From the NCBI GenBank assembly GCA_028564705.1, contig JAPXFQ010002669.1, forward strand, positions 1,736,001-1,800,000: a stretch of DNA of 64,000 nt. Direction: 5' to 3'. This DNA comes from Apricaphanius iberus. Lineage: Eukaryota; Chordata; Actinopteri; Cyprinodontiformes; Aphaniidae. A program made the translations under genes and the position numbers. This document shows, in pieces, positions 11,699 through 22,839 of this stretch (the first letter of the stretch is position 1; each line of letters begins with the position of its first letter). A model generated the notes under the pieces. The model was not told where the DNA came from. It saw only the letters and a program-made list of their open reading frames with translations, and made no database searches.

Positions 11699-13539
11699 AA
11701 GTCTTAGTAGTATTCCAGTTAAAGAGGAGGTTAAATACCTTGGCCTAAAAATCTGTAAAAATATCAAGGATCGAGAAGATAATAACTTAATTCCCAGGCT
11801 AAAGGCAATTAAAAAAATACTAAATCATTGGCTAACACGTGATCTATCCATCTTAGGTCGTATTTTGTTATCCAAAGCTGAAGGGTTGTCAAGACTCATA
11901 TTTCCTTGTTATTCATTGTTTACATCTCCAAAGATAATTAGACAGTCCAACTCTATTATATTCAGTTTTATTTGGAAAAATAACTCATTATATATGTAAA
12001 TCACAATTAGTTAAAGAATATGAAAATGGAGGTTTAAAAGCTCCAGACTTTGAATCCATTATTGCTGCGTTCAGACTTAATTGGATAAAAGATTGTATCT
12101 CTTACCCATATTCTATGTGGTACCATATTCCGAATAAACTTTTTAGTAAGGTCAGGGGTTTGGAGTTTTTGCTTAAATGCGATTTTGTTCCATCTAAGAT
12201 TCCTCTGAAATTATCCAACTTTAAAAGCAAGCATTGGATTATGGGAAGTTGCTTTTTACTCACAACTTTTCCCCACACAATTCCTTATTGTGGAACAACA
12301 GAGTTATAACCATCAATAAAAAAATCCTTGTTTAAATCAGACTGGTATAATAACGGTATATATTTTATTTATGACCTGCTACACACAAATGGCTTGTTCC
12401 TCTCTCAAGATGAATTTATGGAAAAATATAAAATAAAGGTTTCATACCATAATTATAATTAGGTCTGCAAAGCAATTCCCAAACCTCTGCTACACCTTAT
12501 TCAAAACACCTTAAAATATTCAGCAATTAGAACAACGTTACCGTCATTGATATTAGGAAACATCCCACCAAAAGACAAAAGATGCAACAATAAATTAGTC
12601 ACTCTAATCTTTAAACAAAAAATTTTCTGTAACTACAATATTAATGTTAGACAATACCTTGATAACATGTTCAAAAAGAAATCATTCTCCTATTATATAA
12701 AATATCCACTCACACCCAAGATGAAAGAAACACATTTTAGAATTATATCTGGAATCTACCCTGTTGGAGAGTTCTTGCATAAAAGATTTAATTTTGAACC
12801 CAATCCATGTGTTTTTTGCAATATAAATCGAGAAACTTTGGAACACTTTTTTTTCAACTGTCAACCTGTTAATGTTTTTTTGGTCCGACATCCACAGTTG
12901 GATTTCACTGAAAATGTATAATGTGCCTTCCTTTACACCTAAAGATACCCTTTATTTTATGGATAATTTGGATTCAGAATTTTCAGATGTAATTAATTTT
13001 GTAATTATCCTATGTAAACATTTTATTCACTTGTGTAAATGGAAAAATAGTGCTCCTATGTTTACTGCTTTCTTAAATTACTTTTGTTTATACTTTAAGT
13101 CACTTCAGCTAATCTCTGATGTGAACAAAAAAAAACCTCCACATTGTATCAAAGTCTTAAAATACCTGCTGTTTTGAATATGCCTGCTTGTGCCAATATG
13201 TTTTCGTTTTGTTTTAACTTTGCTCTAGTTTGTTTGTTTAAAAGCAATCGGACTTGCTTCACCATCTCTTTAATGTGAACTGTTGTTCAATTTGGTATGT
13301 GTCCTGACTCGCATTGTACATGTTATATTTTTCAATAAAGGAAAAAAAAAGATTTAAAAAAAAAAAGAATAGATCTCCATCCACATTCAAACGACTGAAA
13401 ACGCAGATCACGTGACCATTCTCTAACACTCGCCGCGCGCCGGTATAAAAAGGAAACAGATTGACCATTCCTCAACTGCTACTAAAGACATAAAAGCCAG
13501 TAACGCTTGTAATTTGTTATCCATGTTGCAGTTTCTAAC

Positions 13540-13579
<40 letters not shown>

Positions 13580-13732
13580 CGATTCTTTTCAAATGCAAAC
13601 AGGACTAAAGTATTGACATTTTTAGAAAGTTTGCAGGTAAACACCACATACGCTTAAGAGAAGCGAGAAAGTTACATAAGAAATAGGTTAAAGTAAAAAA
13701 AAAAAAAAACAAACAAAAAAAAAAACACAGGG

Positions 13733-16700
13733 CTAGGTATTTAACATATCAAGATCATCTATTATTGTACAGAGTTTCACAGCATTCTTTCCTTTCATGT
13801 GTTTTAGAGATGAAAAGTAACAGAACAGCTCTTTGTGAAAGGCAAAACATTTGGGAATAGATTTCATAAATCTGTTCTTGTGTATGAAGAACTTTGCAAG
13901 TATAATTATGGAGTTGATCAATGCATGGTGACCGTTATCTTTGATAATAAACCCATATAAAATATTTTCTTTCTTTAAGACAGGAACAGGCAGATATTTA
14001 GACAACCAATGGAATAAGTCATTCCATAATGCATTAATGAAGACACAATCATAGAAAATGTGATCTGTGGTTTCTGTGTTATTGTTGCAGAACACACAGT
14101 TTTTACAGTCAAAACCAAAGCGGTTAGAAAGAAACTCAGCAGATGGATAAATACCATTTATGACTTTGTAATGCACTTCCTTAGCTTTTGGTGTGATTGG
14201 AAGTTTAAAGAAAAAGGATCTTAGATATTCAACTTCTTTTTTGGAAAAAAAGCTGGAGATTAAATTGTGAGATTTGGAAAATGGGTACAGTTCTTTGTTA
14301 AATATTTGTCTAACAGCAAGATTACTTGTTTTACATTCGAACAAATTATTCCCTTGTACCAAGAGCGAGGGAAGCTTTGGAGTTGAACCGTCTTGACGCA
14401 AGTGAGATATCATTAGAAGAATTTGCTTAGGTATTGCCTTAGAAACTTTTTTATATTGAAGTTTATCTATGATGTTAAATTTAGCACAAAAGTCCTCGAA
14501 TGAGAGTAAGTTACCATTACAGTCCAGCAAATGTAAAACAGACCAAATGCCTTTATCCAACCAGTCTTGTATAAACAGAGATTTGCGGTTATGTATAATA
14601 TACCTGCAGTTCCATATCGGGATATTGTGGGGAGTAAAATTGTGTTTGTATATCATTTTCCAATAGAACAGAATTTGATAATGAAATGAAGAGATTTTAT
14701 AAGGGAGTTTCTTTAGATCATAATCACAACTGAGAAGAAATTTTATGCCACCAAGTTTCATAAAGATATTATTGGGAATGTGAAACCAAATTTGTGTTTG
14801 TTTATTAAGCAATTGTTTTAACCAGTTGATCTTGATTGTACCATCAATACATTCAAAATCAATTGCTTTGACACCGCCTTCTTCAAATTTTTGTATCATT
14901 GTACTCTTTTTTATATAATGTGTTTTGCCCTTCCAGATGTAGTTAAAGTTTGCTTGGTTTATTGCTTTGATTGCTTCCTTGGGAACTGATAATGATTGAG
15001 CTGGGTAAATGAAGCGCGAGATGGTTTCGGTTTTGGTAAGTAATGTCCGTCCGATTATAGATAAGTCTCTTTGAGACCAGGAGTTAAGATGAGCTTTACA
15101 TTTTTCTAAGTTCCCCCAGATATTGAGTTTGGTTGACAGATTCATATCTTTGGTAATCTGTATACCTAGATATTTAACTGTTGTTTTCACAGGGATAGAG
15201 TGAATAACTGAGAGATTACAATCGTGAATAGGTAGAAGTTCACACTTATTAAGATTCAGTTTTAGACCAGACGCTTTTGAGAAGGAACCTATTGTTTCAA
15301 GTATTTTTGGGAGTTGGTCGCTATTTTCCATAAATATGGCTGTATCATCAGCAAGTTGGCTTATTGTCAGTTGTTGATCAAATATCTTTAGTTTTTTAAA
15401 GTCAGAATTTTTAATAAGAATGGATAACATCTCGGTTGCAATAATAAATAACAGTGGGGATATCGGACAACCTTGTTTAATTCCTTTTTGAATCGGGAAT
15501 CTAGGGGAGGTTCCTTGCGGCAGAAGGACCACACTATTTGTATCTTTGTAAATTAATTTGATTATGTTTATAAATTGTTCACCAAATCCTAAGAGCTCTA
15601 ATGTCCGAAACATAAATTTATGTTCAATCGAATCGAAGGCTTTAAAGAAGTCGAGAAAAAGGATTAGGCTCTCGTCTTCTATGAGGTGATTATATTCAAG
15701 TAAGTCTAGTATAAGTCGTATATTATTATGTATTGAGCGTCCTCTGATGAAGCCTGACTGTGTGTCTGAAACAATGTCATCTATCCCTACTCTAAGTCTG
15801 TTAGCAAAAATGTGAGTCAAAAGTTTGTAGTCGTTATTAAGAAGAGTTATGGGACGTAGATTGTCAATTATCTTTGAGTTTTTTCCAGGCTTTGGGATTA
15901 GTGTGATAATTCCTTGTTTCATTGTTGTTGGTAAAATTAATGTATTGTATATTTCTTTTAGCATATTTAAAATTAAATCTTTTAGGTTATCCCAGAAATG
16001 CTTGTAAAAGTTGCTTGTTATACCATCTGAACCGGGGGATTTGTCCAATTTTAAGCAATTAAGGGCTTTCTCCACCTCTTCCATTTTAATTTCATCATCG
16101 CAGATATTCTTAAGACTATAATCAATTTTAGGGATTTGTTCTTTGATTATTTGGAAGAAAGCTTCAGCATCAACATGTGAGTAAGAGGAGGAATATAAAT
16201 GACTATAAAATTGAAAAATGGCTCTGGAGATCTTATTAGGGTTAGTACATTCTTGATCGTCAATTATTAGCGTTTTTATTGCGTTTCGTTCCTGTCTACT
16301 TTTCTCTAGACGACAAAAATATGCTGTACTCTTTTCTCCTTCCTCTATCCATTTTGCTCGAGAACGGATATAAGCTCCTTTAGCTTTCTTAATATAAATG
16401 CTGTCCAGTGAAGAATGCAGCGTTGTTAATTTTTGCTTATCATCCTCATTTATCAGATGTTTATTACAAATACTATTGATTTCCTTTACAATTTGCATTT
16501 CTTTTTGTTTACTTTCTCTACTCAAGGTTTTACCGAACGAGATGGAAATTTGACGAATTTTATATTTTAGATATTCCCATTTGACACTATAGCTCGTGAA
16601 TGATGGATCCATATTTATGTCCTTAATAGTTCTTTTAATTTCTTGACAAAAGGGGTCATGCTTAAGGAGGTTTGAATTAAATTTCCAGTTACCATTTTTC

Positions 16701-17455
16701 TTTAGGCGCAAATTTGATGGAGTTACACCAATTTTAACTAAACAGTGGTCCGTAAGTGGTGCAGCCGAGATTGTGCAGTTTATCTCAGAGTCAGGTTTAA
16801 TATCTGACACAAGCCAGTAATCTAATCTAGATTTACTTGTTCCATCTGGTTTAAACCAAGTGAACATTTGAGTGTCTGCATTAAGATAGCGCCAAATATC
16901 AGTCAGTTTTAATGAGTCACAAAACTCCATGAAAGCTGTATTGTAGTGATGATTTTGAAATCTTGTGGGGTACCTGTCAAGCCAATCATCCATTACGACA
17001 TTAAAATCTCCTCCGATGAAGATATCATAGTCTACATAAATTTTGGATAAGTCTTTTACAGCATTAGTTAGATCTATTAAAAGATTTTTGTTTTGGCTGT
17101 GGTTGTTGTAACCGTAAATATTGCCTAGGATGAAAATTCTATCACTCATTTCAAAGATACAGATTATCCAATGACCTAGCGGGTCCTTCTGAGTAGCAAT
17201 CACTTTCCCTGGAAAATTGTACAGGAGTATGGCAACACCTGCTGACCTATTTGAACCATGACTAAATAATACCTTATCTCCCCATTGATTTGACCAAAAT
17301 CTTTCATCTGTTTCATTGCTGTGAGTTTCTTGAACAAGATAAACTTGTGCTTTTTCACTTTTTAAATACAAAAATGTTGCTTTCCTTTTAATAGAATCTC
17401 TTAAACCCCTAGCGTTAAGTGTTACAAATGAAAGGTTAGAATCAAATAAGGACAT
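13733..17455 (-). CDS. L1 ORF2 protein: AP endonuclease + reverse transcriptase
   Basis: 1,240 codons without interruption. ORF2p nicks target DNA and reverse-transcribes L1 RNA at the nick. The N-terminal APE-type endonuclease shows FVTLNARGLRD, the catalytic glutamate context YLVQETHSN, GGDFNVVMDD and the terminal LTDHCLVKI (about residue 233). The reverse transcriptase shows ILFLDFFKAFDSIEH, KQGCPISPLLF and the active-site box QLADDTAIF (about residue 700; Leu replaces the usual Phe/Tyr before ADD). The C-terminal motif C-x2-C-x8-H-x4-C lies near residue 1,117. The start was set at ATG 17455 because homology to the endonuclease begins at once; the frame stays open upstream to 17584 without recognisable sequence. 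All signature residues that I can check are present. Confidence 0.9.
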   Translation of the reverse strand: MSLFDSNLSFVTLNARGLRDSIKRKATFLYLKSEKAQVYLVQETHSNETDERFWSNQWGDKVLFSHGSNRSAGVAILLYNFPGKVIATQKDPLGHWIICIFEMSDRIFILGNIYGYNNHSQNKNLLIDLTNAVKDLSKIYVDYDIFIGGDFNVVMDDWLDRYPTRFQNHHYNTAFMEFCDSLKLTDIWRYLNADTQMFTWFKPDGTSKSRLDYWLVSDIKPDSEINCTISAAPLTDHCLVKIGVTPSNLRLKKNGNWKFNSNLLKHDPFCQEIKRTIKDINMDPSFTSYSVKWEYLKYKIRQISISFGKTLSRESKQKEMQIVKEINSICNKHLINEDDKQKLTTLHSSLDSIYIKKAKGAYIRSRAKWIEEGEKSTAYFCRLEKSRQERNAIKTLIIDDQECTNPNKISRAIFQFYSHLYSSSYSHVDAEAFFQIIKEQIPKIDYSLKNICDDEIKMEEVEKALNCLKLDKSPGSDGITSNFYKHFWDNLKDLILNMLKEIYNTLILPTTMKQGIITLIPKPGKNSKIIDNLRPITLLNNDYKLLTHIFANRLRVGIDDIVSDTQSGFIRGRSIHNNIRLILDLLEYNHLIEDESLILFLDFFKAFDSIEHKFMFRTLELLGFGEQFINIIKLIYKDTNSVVLLPQGTSPRFPIQKGIKQGCPISPLLFIIATEMLSILIKNSDFKKLKIFDQQLTISQLADDTAIFMENSDQLPKILETIGSFSKASGLKLNLNKCELLPIHDCNLSVIHSIPVKTTVKYLGIQITKDMNLSTKLNIWGNLEKCKAHLNSWSQRDLSIIGRTLLTKTETISRFIYPAQSLSVPKEAIKAINQANFNYIWKGKTHYIKKSTMIQKFEEGGVKAIDFECIDGTIKINWLKQLLNKQTQIWFHIPNNIFMKLGGIKFLLSCDYDLKKLPYKISSFHYQILFYWKMIYKHNFTPHNIPIWNCRYIIHNRKSLFIQDWLDKGIWSVLHLLDCNGNLLSFEDFCAKFNIIDKLQYKKVSKAIPKQILLMISHLRQDGSTPKLPSLLVQGNNLFECKTSNLAVRQIFNKELYPFSKSHNLISSFFSKKEVEYLRSFFFKLPITPKAKEVHYKVINGIYPSAEFLSNRFGFDCKNCVFCNNNTETTDHIFYDCVFINALWNDLFHWLSKYLPVPVLKKENILYGFIIKDNGHHALINSIIILAKFFIHKNRFMKSIPKCFAFHKELFCYFSSLKHMKGKNAVKLCTIIDDLDMLNT

Positions 17456-17989
17456 GACAAAAACTAAAAGGATAAAGGAAAGAATAACTTGAAAGAAGTG
17501 AAAGGTTGTAGAATGTAAGTCTGTTAGTTGTAACCAACGAGTTGTGATGAGCCCCCTGGCAATTTTTTCATTATTAATCAACATCAGATATCAAAAGTTT
17601 TTTTTTTTTTATTGGTAACACAAATCTTAGAAACCAGAAACTTAAGCAGTTTTATCTATAAACTAAAAGGAACATACTGCCTGTAAAGTTTTCCTCTTCT
17701 CGGAGAGGGAGCCTAAAATAGGCATGTGGAATTAAAGTAAATCATCTCAAACTGCATAAAATTTGCACACCGACTGATGTGGGATGGAATTTGAACATTT
17801 AACTACAGCTTATTAATTTTTTTTCTTTTTTTTTTTTTCCTCTTTTTTCCATTTCTCCTAGTATATATACATATATAAATACATATATATACATAAATAT
17901 ATATGTGTTTTTCAAGCAACGCATGTAAACAAATTTACCTGAGTGATATCTACCTGAGTGGTCCGATAATAAAGATATCAGGTTCAACC
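17456..17989 (-). other. Inter-ORF region of the full-length L1
   Basis: 534 nt between the ORF1 stop and the chosen ORF2 start, rich in A/T runs and a (TA/TATACA) tract at 17,860-17,905. No coding sequence is recognisable apart from the open extension of ORF2 to 17584. Many L1s have much shorter spacers. Confidence 0.6.
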
Positions 17990-18820
17990 TTAATTTTCAA
18001 CAAGAACTCTTTTACCCTCAATGAAACCCATGTGGCCTCTGTAGTAGATGCTCTTCCCAGCTGCACGGGCTTGCTCCATCTTTGGCCAAACAGCTGCTCG
18101 AGCCTCTCTGTCTGCTTGGCAAAAGTCCTGCTTGAAACGGATCCCAGCTTCCTTGCAGAACTTAGAGTTTTTAGTCAGTCTCCAGATTTCATCCCTCTGA
18201 TGTCTCATCACGAACTGGATGATCACTTGGCGATGACTCCTTTCTTCTCGTTTCCCGAGCCGGTGCACACTGTCGATGACTGTTTCCATGGAAGCGGCCC
18301 ATTGTGGTGCGATCTCTGACAGGATGCTGATGATTTCTTTACGGATCTGTTCATTTTCCTTTTCTTTAAGACCTTGTATCTTCAGGTTCCAGCGCCGCTT
18401 ATATCTTTCCATCTCTGTAACTCTGTCCTTTAGCTCTTTATTTTCTCTGATGAGCTGCGGCATTTCTTTCTCAACTGCTTTTAATTGTGCTTTGCACTCC
18501 TTAATTTCGGCAGCATTCAGTTCTGCTAGCTTGGCTACGCTGGCTACCATAACAGTGGTCTCTCGTAACTGCTCTCCAAATGTATCCATTTTCATTGTTA
18601 GCTTTTCAATTGCCTCGACAAGGGCGGTTGGATGTTCTTTTGGTTCATGCGAGACTTTAATCTTGTTAGGATGCACAGATGATTTTGTTGGAGTCGGAGG
18701 GTGGTCTTTCCTCTTACCATAGCTGCTGCCTGAAGTTTCCATTGGAGTGTAATCGTGATCGGAGACGTTAGCTTGAGCACAGGTTGCCGTTAGCTTAGCT
18801 TCGTTTTTCTTGCTTGACAT
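17990..18820 (-). CDS. L1 ORF1 protein: coiled coil, RRM, C-terminal RNA-binding domain
   Basis: 276 codons, uninterrupted. ORF1p is the RNA-binding chaperone that coats L1 RNA. After a Ser/Pro-rich head (METSGSSYGKRKDHPPTPTK), heptad-like sequence from about residue 75 to 150 (LVEAIEKLTMKMDTF, IKECKAQLKAVEKEM) forms the expected trimerising coiled coil. NLKIQGLKEKENEQIRKEI starts the RRM. SHRQVIIQFVMRHQRDEIW and the basic C-terminal part complete the usual ORF1 layout. ATG 18820 was chosen as it precedes the conserved-looking head; an in-frame ATG at 18913 would add 31 hydrophobic residues. Confidence 0.85.
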   Translation of the reverse strand: MSSKKNEAKLTATCAQANVSDHDYTPMETSGSSYGKRKDHPPTPTKSSVHPNKIKVSHEPKEHPTALVEAIEKLTMKMDTFGEQLRETTVMVASVAKLAELNAAEIKECKAQLKAVEKEMPQLIRENKELKDRVTEMERYKRRWNLKIQGLKEKENEQIRKEIISILSEIAPQWAASMETVIDSVHRLGKREERSHRQVIIQFVMRHQRDEIWRLTKNSKFCKEAGIRFKQDFCQADREARAAVWPKMEQARAAGKSIYYRGHMGFIEGKRVLVEN

Positions 18821-19564
18821 ATCCCGGCCAACTGCTTGTTTTTTCCAAAAAGTACTTGAGTAAAAGGTTATTATGCGATAAAAAAAAACTATTTTGAACG
18901 GGTGATGTTGCATTAAAGAATTATTTCGGGGGCATTGATAGCGAGCTCAGAAAACTCGATGTGACCGACTCGCCATTCACCCGGAAGTCTGCAGTTTCTA
19001 ACGTAATGTACTCCAGGCTGTTGTGTGTCATCTTCCGGGGACGGGTCATGTGATGGGTGGCTGACAAATCAGGGAAGGATACGCCATGAACAATGACACC
19101 CAATCATAGAGCCGATTGTGATCTGCTGCATCATCGTTTAAGTCCTCCGTTTTGAGCCGTCCAAACCAAAACGCCCTCCGGAGTTTCAAAACTAAAACCT
19201 GGGTCGACAGAGTTTCTAAACTTCTCCGTTTTTGCCGTTTTAGTGTGGATGGGAGGTGCAAACGCAGCAAAAGGTCTCCGTTTTTAAACGAAAACGCAAT
19301 AGTGTGGACGGAGCCTAAGCCTATAGCAGCATAACTGCAAAAATAGCTCAGGACAACCTAAGCTTTTCTAACAGCTTTATCAAATAAGGTTTTAAGCTTA
19401 GTCCTGAAAACAGACAGCATCTGCACCACGGGCTGAAACTGGGAGCTGGTTCCACAGGAGAGGAGCCTGCAAACTAAGAGATCTGCCTCCCATTCTACTT
19501 TTAGAAATCCTTGGCTCGGTTATGAACATGTGGAACAATCAGATCTCTGATGTATTGTTGTGGC

Positions 19565-20825
19565 TAGACCTCTGGAACTTCACAATGTGCACAATTTGTC
19601 TGGTTGACGTCACCAGGAGTAATCGTGAATAATAATTTACTATTAACACGGCTATGAGATTCAATTGATTAATTTCTTAATTAAATCTAATGGGGCACTC
19701 CTGGAAATTAAGGAGAACGTTAACATAAGCCAGACAAATTCAGTCTCTTTTGTAAAGGGTGAACCCAGATGCTGTAACAATAATTCCACACACTGAATAA
19801 ACAGGGGACCTTCTCTTTAAAATATAACAAGGTTTATTATCACCGATGTTTAATCTTACAGATGAACACTAACAGTCAATCTACAAACCATTTAAAAAAG
19901 GTATAATGTATGCAACCAAACACTGACAGAATTATGGAAACCACTTCAGAGCATCAGCAGGATGTGTGTGCTGGAGAGAGTACCCAGGGGGTGATCTGGA
20001 GTCAGGGCACAGGTTGAATAGTTTTCCCCTTTAGCAAGACATGCTACCGCACCATAACAAAATGAAAGGATATTAAAAAGACAGGAGATATAATATTGCT
20101 TTAGCAAGAACAAGCTTACAACAGCTCAAACTACCATGCGGCAACGCTACAAAAAATGAGCAAAGATGGTTTAACATATTACAAAAAAATCCAATTAAAC
20201 CATTTCACACATGTCTAAACTTGCATTTTAAAACATCCTACAGAAGCCTACACCCTACCCAGACAAACTAAATTTGTCCTACTGGTGATGACTGTCAACG
20301 ATGCCAGTCCAAAGCAAACGAAGATAGAAGGAACAATCCAGACGGGGCAAAGTCTATTGAGGAACAGCAGTGCAAAGCTGATTTTAAAAGAACTCGTTCA
20401 GATGCTGGCAGTGACTTCAGTCAATCCTGTCTTTAGAGAGCTATCTTGGTATACTTCGGATGCCAAGCAGACTTCCTGGATACACAAAGAGGTGGTCGGG
20501 TAACTATGCAAAGTAATGTTCAGGAGGTTTAGGAAAGTGGACCTGTCCTGGCCCACAGGTTTGAATCAAAAGGGGATATTTTGCTAGCAAGGATTTGAGT
20601 GTCCCCATCACCCAAGAGGCATGGAAAGAAAAAAGCTTCTTTGAGCACAGTCCTTTTAAGAGCTCTGCCTGTGATTACCTACAAAGACCAATGGGAAGAC
20701 ACTAATGGTGGTGCGAGCACCGTTGTCATCTCTGGTCACAGACCAATGAGGATGAGTTTAGGGCATGCAAAAGGATGCTGGAGACAGCATACAATTTATG
20801 GAAAGTGAATCCCAACAGTATGATT
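19565..20825. mobile_element. Unclassified insertion in the L2-type LINE
   Basis: The L2 3' region is recognisable before about 19,560 (CTGATGTATTGTTG) and again from about 20,825 (TTGAATACTAAGGGCTTTATATG). The 1.25 kb between does not belong to it and has no coding similarity I recognise. Ends and target-site duplication were not resolved. Confidence 0.4.
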
Positions 20826-21634
20826 GAGATTGAATACTAAGGGCTTTATATGTAAGGAGGATCTTAAACTATTCTGGATTTAACTAGGAGCCAATGGAGA
20901 GTAGCTAAAACAGGAGAAATGTGATCCCTTTTTAATTTGCATCAGAACTCTTGCTGCAGCATTTAGGATCAACTGAAGGCTTTTAATTACATTTCAGACT
21001 TTCTGATAAGGAATTACAGTAGTCCAGCCTTGAAGTAACAAATGCATGGACTAGTTTCTTTGCATCATTTGTGGACAAGAGCTTCCTAATTTTAACAATA
21101 TTCTGGAGTTGGAAGAAAAATCTTGTAAACCTGTTTAAAATGGGATTTAATTAATGTCTTGGACAAAAATTACACTGAGGTTCTTTACATTACCAGAGGC
21201 CCATTTAATCCCATCCAGATCAAGTGATTGACTTAGCAGTTTCCTTTTTAAAGCTTCTGGTCCAAAGACAACTTCTGTAGTGTCTGAATTTAAGAGCAGA
21301 AAATTCAGTTTTTATGTGTTTGAGACATGCTTGTAATCTACCCAACTGATTGGATTCATCAGGTTTTATAGCCAAATATAATTGTGTATCATTAGCATAA
21401 CTGGAAATTCATACCATGTTGTCAAATTATTTTACGAATTGGAAGTATATATATATAAAGAGAGAATAGGTCCAAGCACAGAACTCTGTGGTACTCCACA
21501 AGTAACCCTTGAGTGTGAAGAGTTTTTATTAACATGAACAAACTGGGATCTGTTGGACAGATTTAAACCAGCCTGGTGCTGTTCCCTTGATCCCTACAAC
21601 ATGTTCAAGCCTTTCTAGAATATGATTGACTATA

Positions 21635-22234
21635 TCAAAAGCAGCACTGAGATCCAACAAGACCAGTCACAAATCCATTATCCGAGGCCATTAGAATATC
21701 ACTGGCAACTTTCACCAGTGCCGTTTCAGTGCTATGAGCTCTTAAACCTGACTGAAATTTTTCGAACAAGTTGTTGCTGTTTGGATGCTCACATACTCGA
21801 TTAGCAACTATTTTCTTGAGAATTTTGGGTAAGAAAGGAACGTTAGATATAGGTCTGTAATTAGCCAAGTCATCTGTATCAGGGGTGGGTGTGTTCTTCA
21901 GTAAAGGTTTAATTACAGCAGCCTTAAGTTCCTGTGGTACATATCCATTTATTAAACATGGATTCATCATATCTAAAATAGGGCCAGTAACCAGAGGGAA
22001 AACTTCCTTGAATAATTTGGTTGGGATTGGGTCTAACATACAAGTTGAGGGTTTAGATGAAGATAATATTTGTGATAATTCCGGAAGTTTAACAGAATCA
22101 AAATGGTAAAGACGTAAACATGGTTCTACAGTTCTGTCAGATACTGCCCGATTTACTGAAAGGGAGTTGATGTTTGGGAGAATGCCGATGATTTTTTTTA
22201 GTATATTTTTTATATTACTTATGAAGAATCCCAT
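21635..22234 (-). pseudogene. Reverse-transcriptase fragment of the L2-type LINE
   Basis: Longest open piece of the decayed L2-type ORF2, about 200 codons. It spans the N-terminal part of the RT domain, ending around HSTETALVKVASDILMASD; the next RT blocks follow in other frames with stops. It is the best anchor for classifying the element. Confidence 0.7.
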
Positions 22235-22839
22235 AAAGTCATCACTACTGAGAGAAGAGGGAATAGTTGGCTCAACAGAGCAATGCCTCTGTGCTAGTTT
22301 GGCAACTGTACTAAAAAGAAACCTAGGATTGTTTTTATTTACCTCTATTAATGACGAGAAATATGCTATTCTAGCTTGAAGGGTGTTTTTATAAAGTTGT
22401 AGACCATTTTTGAAAGTTGGATAGGAATCATGGCTAGAGCGGCATTTTCTCTCAGGGCAAGAACATCCTATGGCTGATTACCTTCTTTTTTGAAGGTGGG
22501 GTACACAGGCTAACACCAAACGCAGTCAGGAAATAGTACTTTGAACTAGACCAGGACTGGGTTACGTGGTAGGACTGTTACTTTCTCACACTCAATGCCA
22601 TATGTCAGTACAATGTCTAAAGTGTGAAGACCAGAGTGCGTGGGTCCTTTCACTGTCTGAGTAAAGCCAATTGAGTGCAAGATAATATTAAAGGCTGCAG
22701 TTAGACCATCACTTTGTGTCCACATGACTATTGAAATCTACTGTAATTACATGATCAGTGTTTAATACTAAAGCAGATTTTTAAAAAAAATGAGATCTGG
22801 TCTAAGAATAAAGGGCCTGTTGGATGATAAAAAAAAAAA

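Larger units (their letters stand above)
9777..13366 (+). mobile_element. 5'-truncated L1-type LINE (plus strand), interrupted by a Rex3/RTE-like LINE
   Basis: The insert begins just before the RT active-site box (KISQFADDTALF, about 9,793-9,830). It resumes after the nested element at 11,712 with PVKEEVKYLGLKICKNI and DLSILGRILLSKAEGL. It ends with a cysteine-histidine motif (CVFCNINRETLEHFFFNC, 12,811-12,864), an AATAAA at about 13,334 and an A-rich tail to 13,366. Probable target-site duplication: GAATTTATCTCCATC (9,762-9,776) against GAATAGATCTCCATC (13,367-13,381). Several stops and frameshifts make it inactive. It is a different L1 lineage from the full-length copy at 13,541-18,989. Confidence 0.8.
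13541..18989 (-). mobile_element. Full-length L1-type LINE with both ORFs open
   Basis: A 5.45-kb minus-strand element. The 3' poly(A) appears as a T run at 13,541-13,577. ORF2 is 13,733-17,455 and ORF1 is 17,990-18,820; the 5' leader runs to 18,989. Perfect 14-bp target-site duplications TGCAGTTTCTAACG flank it at 13,527-13,540 and 18,990-19,003. Full length, long tail, perfect duplication and two uninterrupted ORFs mean a young insertion. It is inserted in the Harbinger-like MITE. Confidence 0.9.
9671..19315. mobile_element. PIF/Harbinger-like MITE (about 0.6 kb without inserts), host of two L1 insertions
   Basis: Terminal inverted repeats: left GGCCCCGTCCACACTACTGC at 9,671 and right, on the complement, GGCTCCGTCCACACTATTGC ending at 19,315. 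The match continues as CGTTTTCGTTTA. Flanks are TAA on both sides (9,668-9,670 and 19,316-19,318), the 3-bp TWA target duplication usual for PIF/Harbinger. Removing the L1 insertions leaves segments 9,671-9,776, about 13,367-13,540 and 19,004-19,315. No transposase is present, so the copy is non-autonomous. Confidence 0.75.

Noticed and set aside
13423..13647. Minus-strand ORF with a long poly-lysine run
   Set aside because: It is the poly(A) tail of the full-length L1 (T run on the plus strand) read through by chance.
18276..18722. Plus-strand 148-codon ORF with membrane-like composition
   Set aside because: Complement of L1 ORF1; the minus strand has the recognisable coiled coil and RRM.
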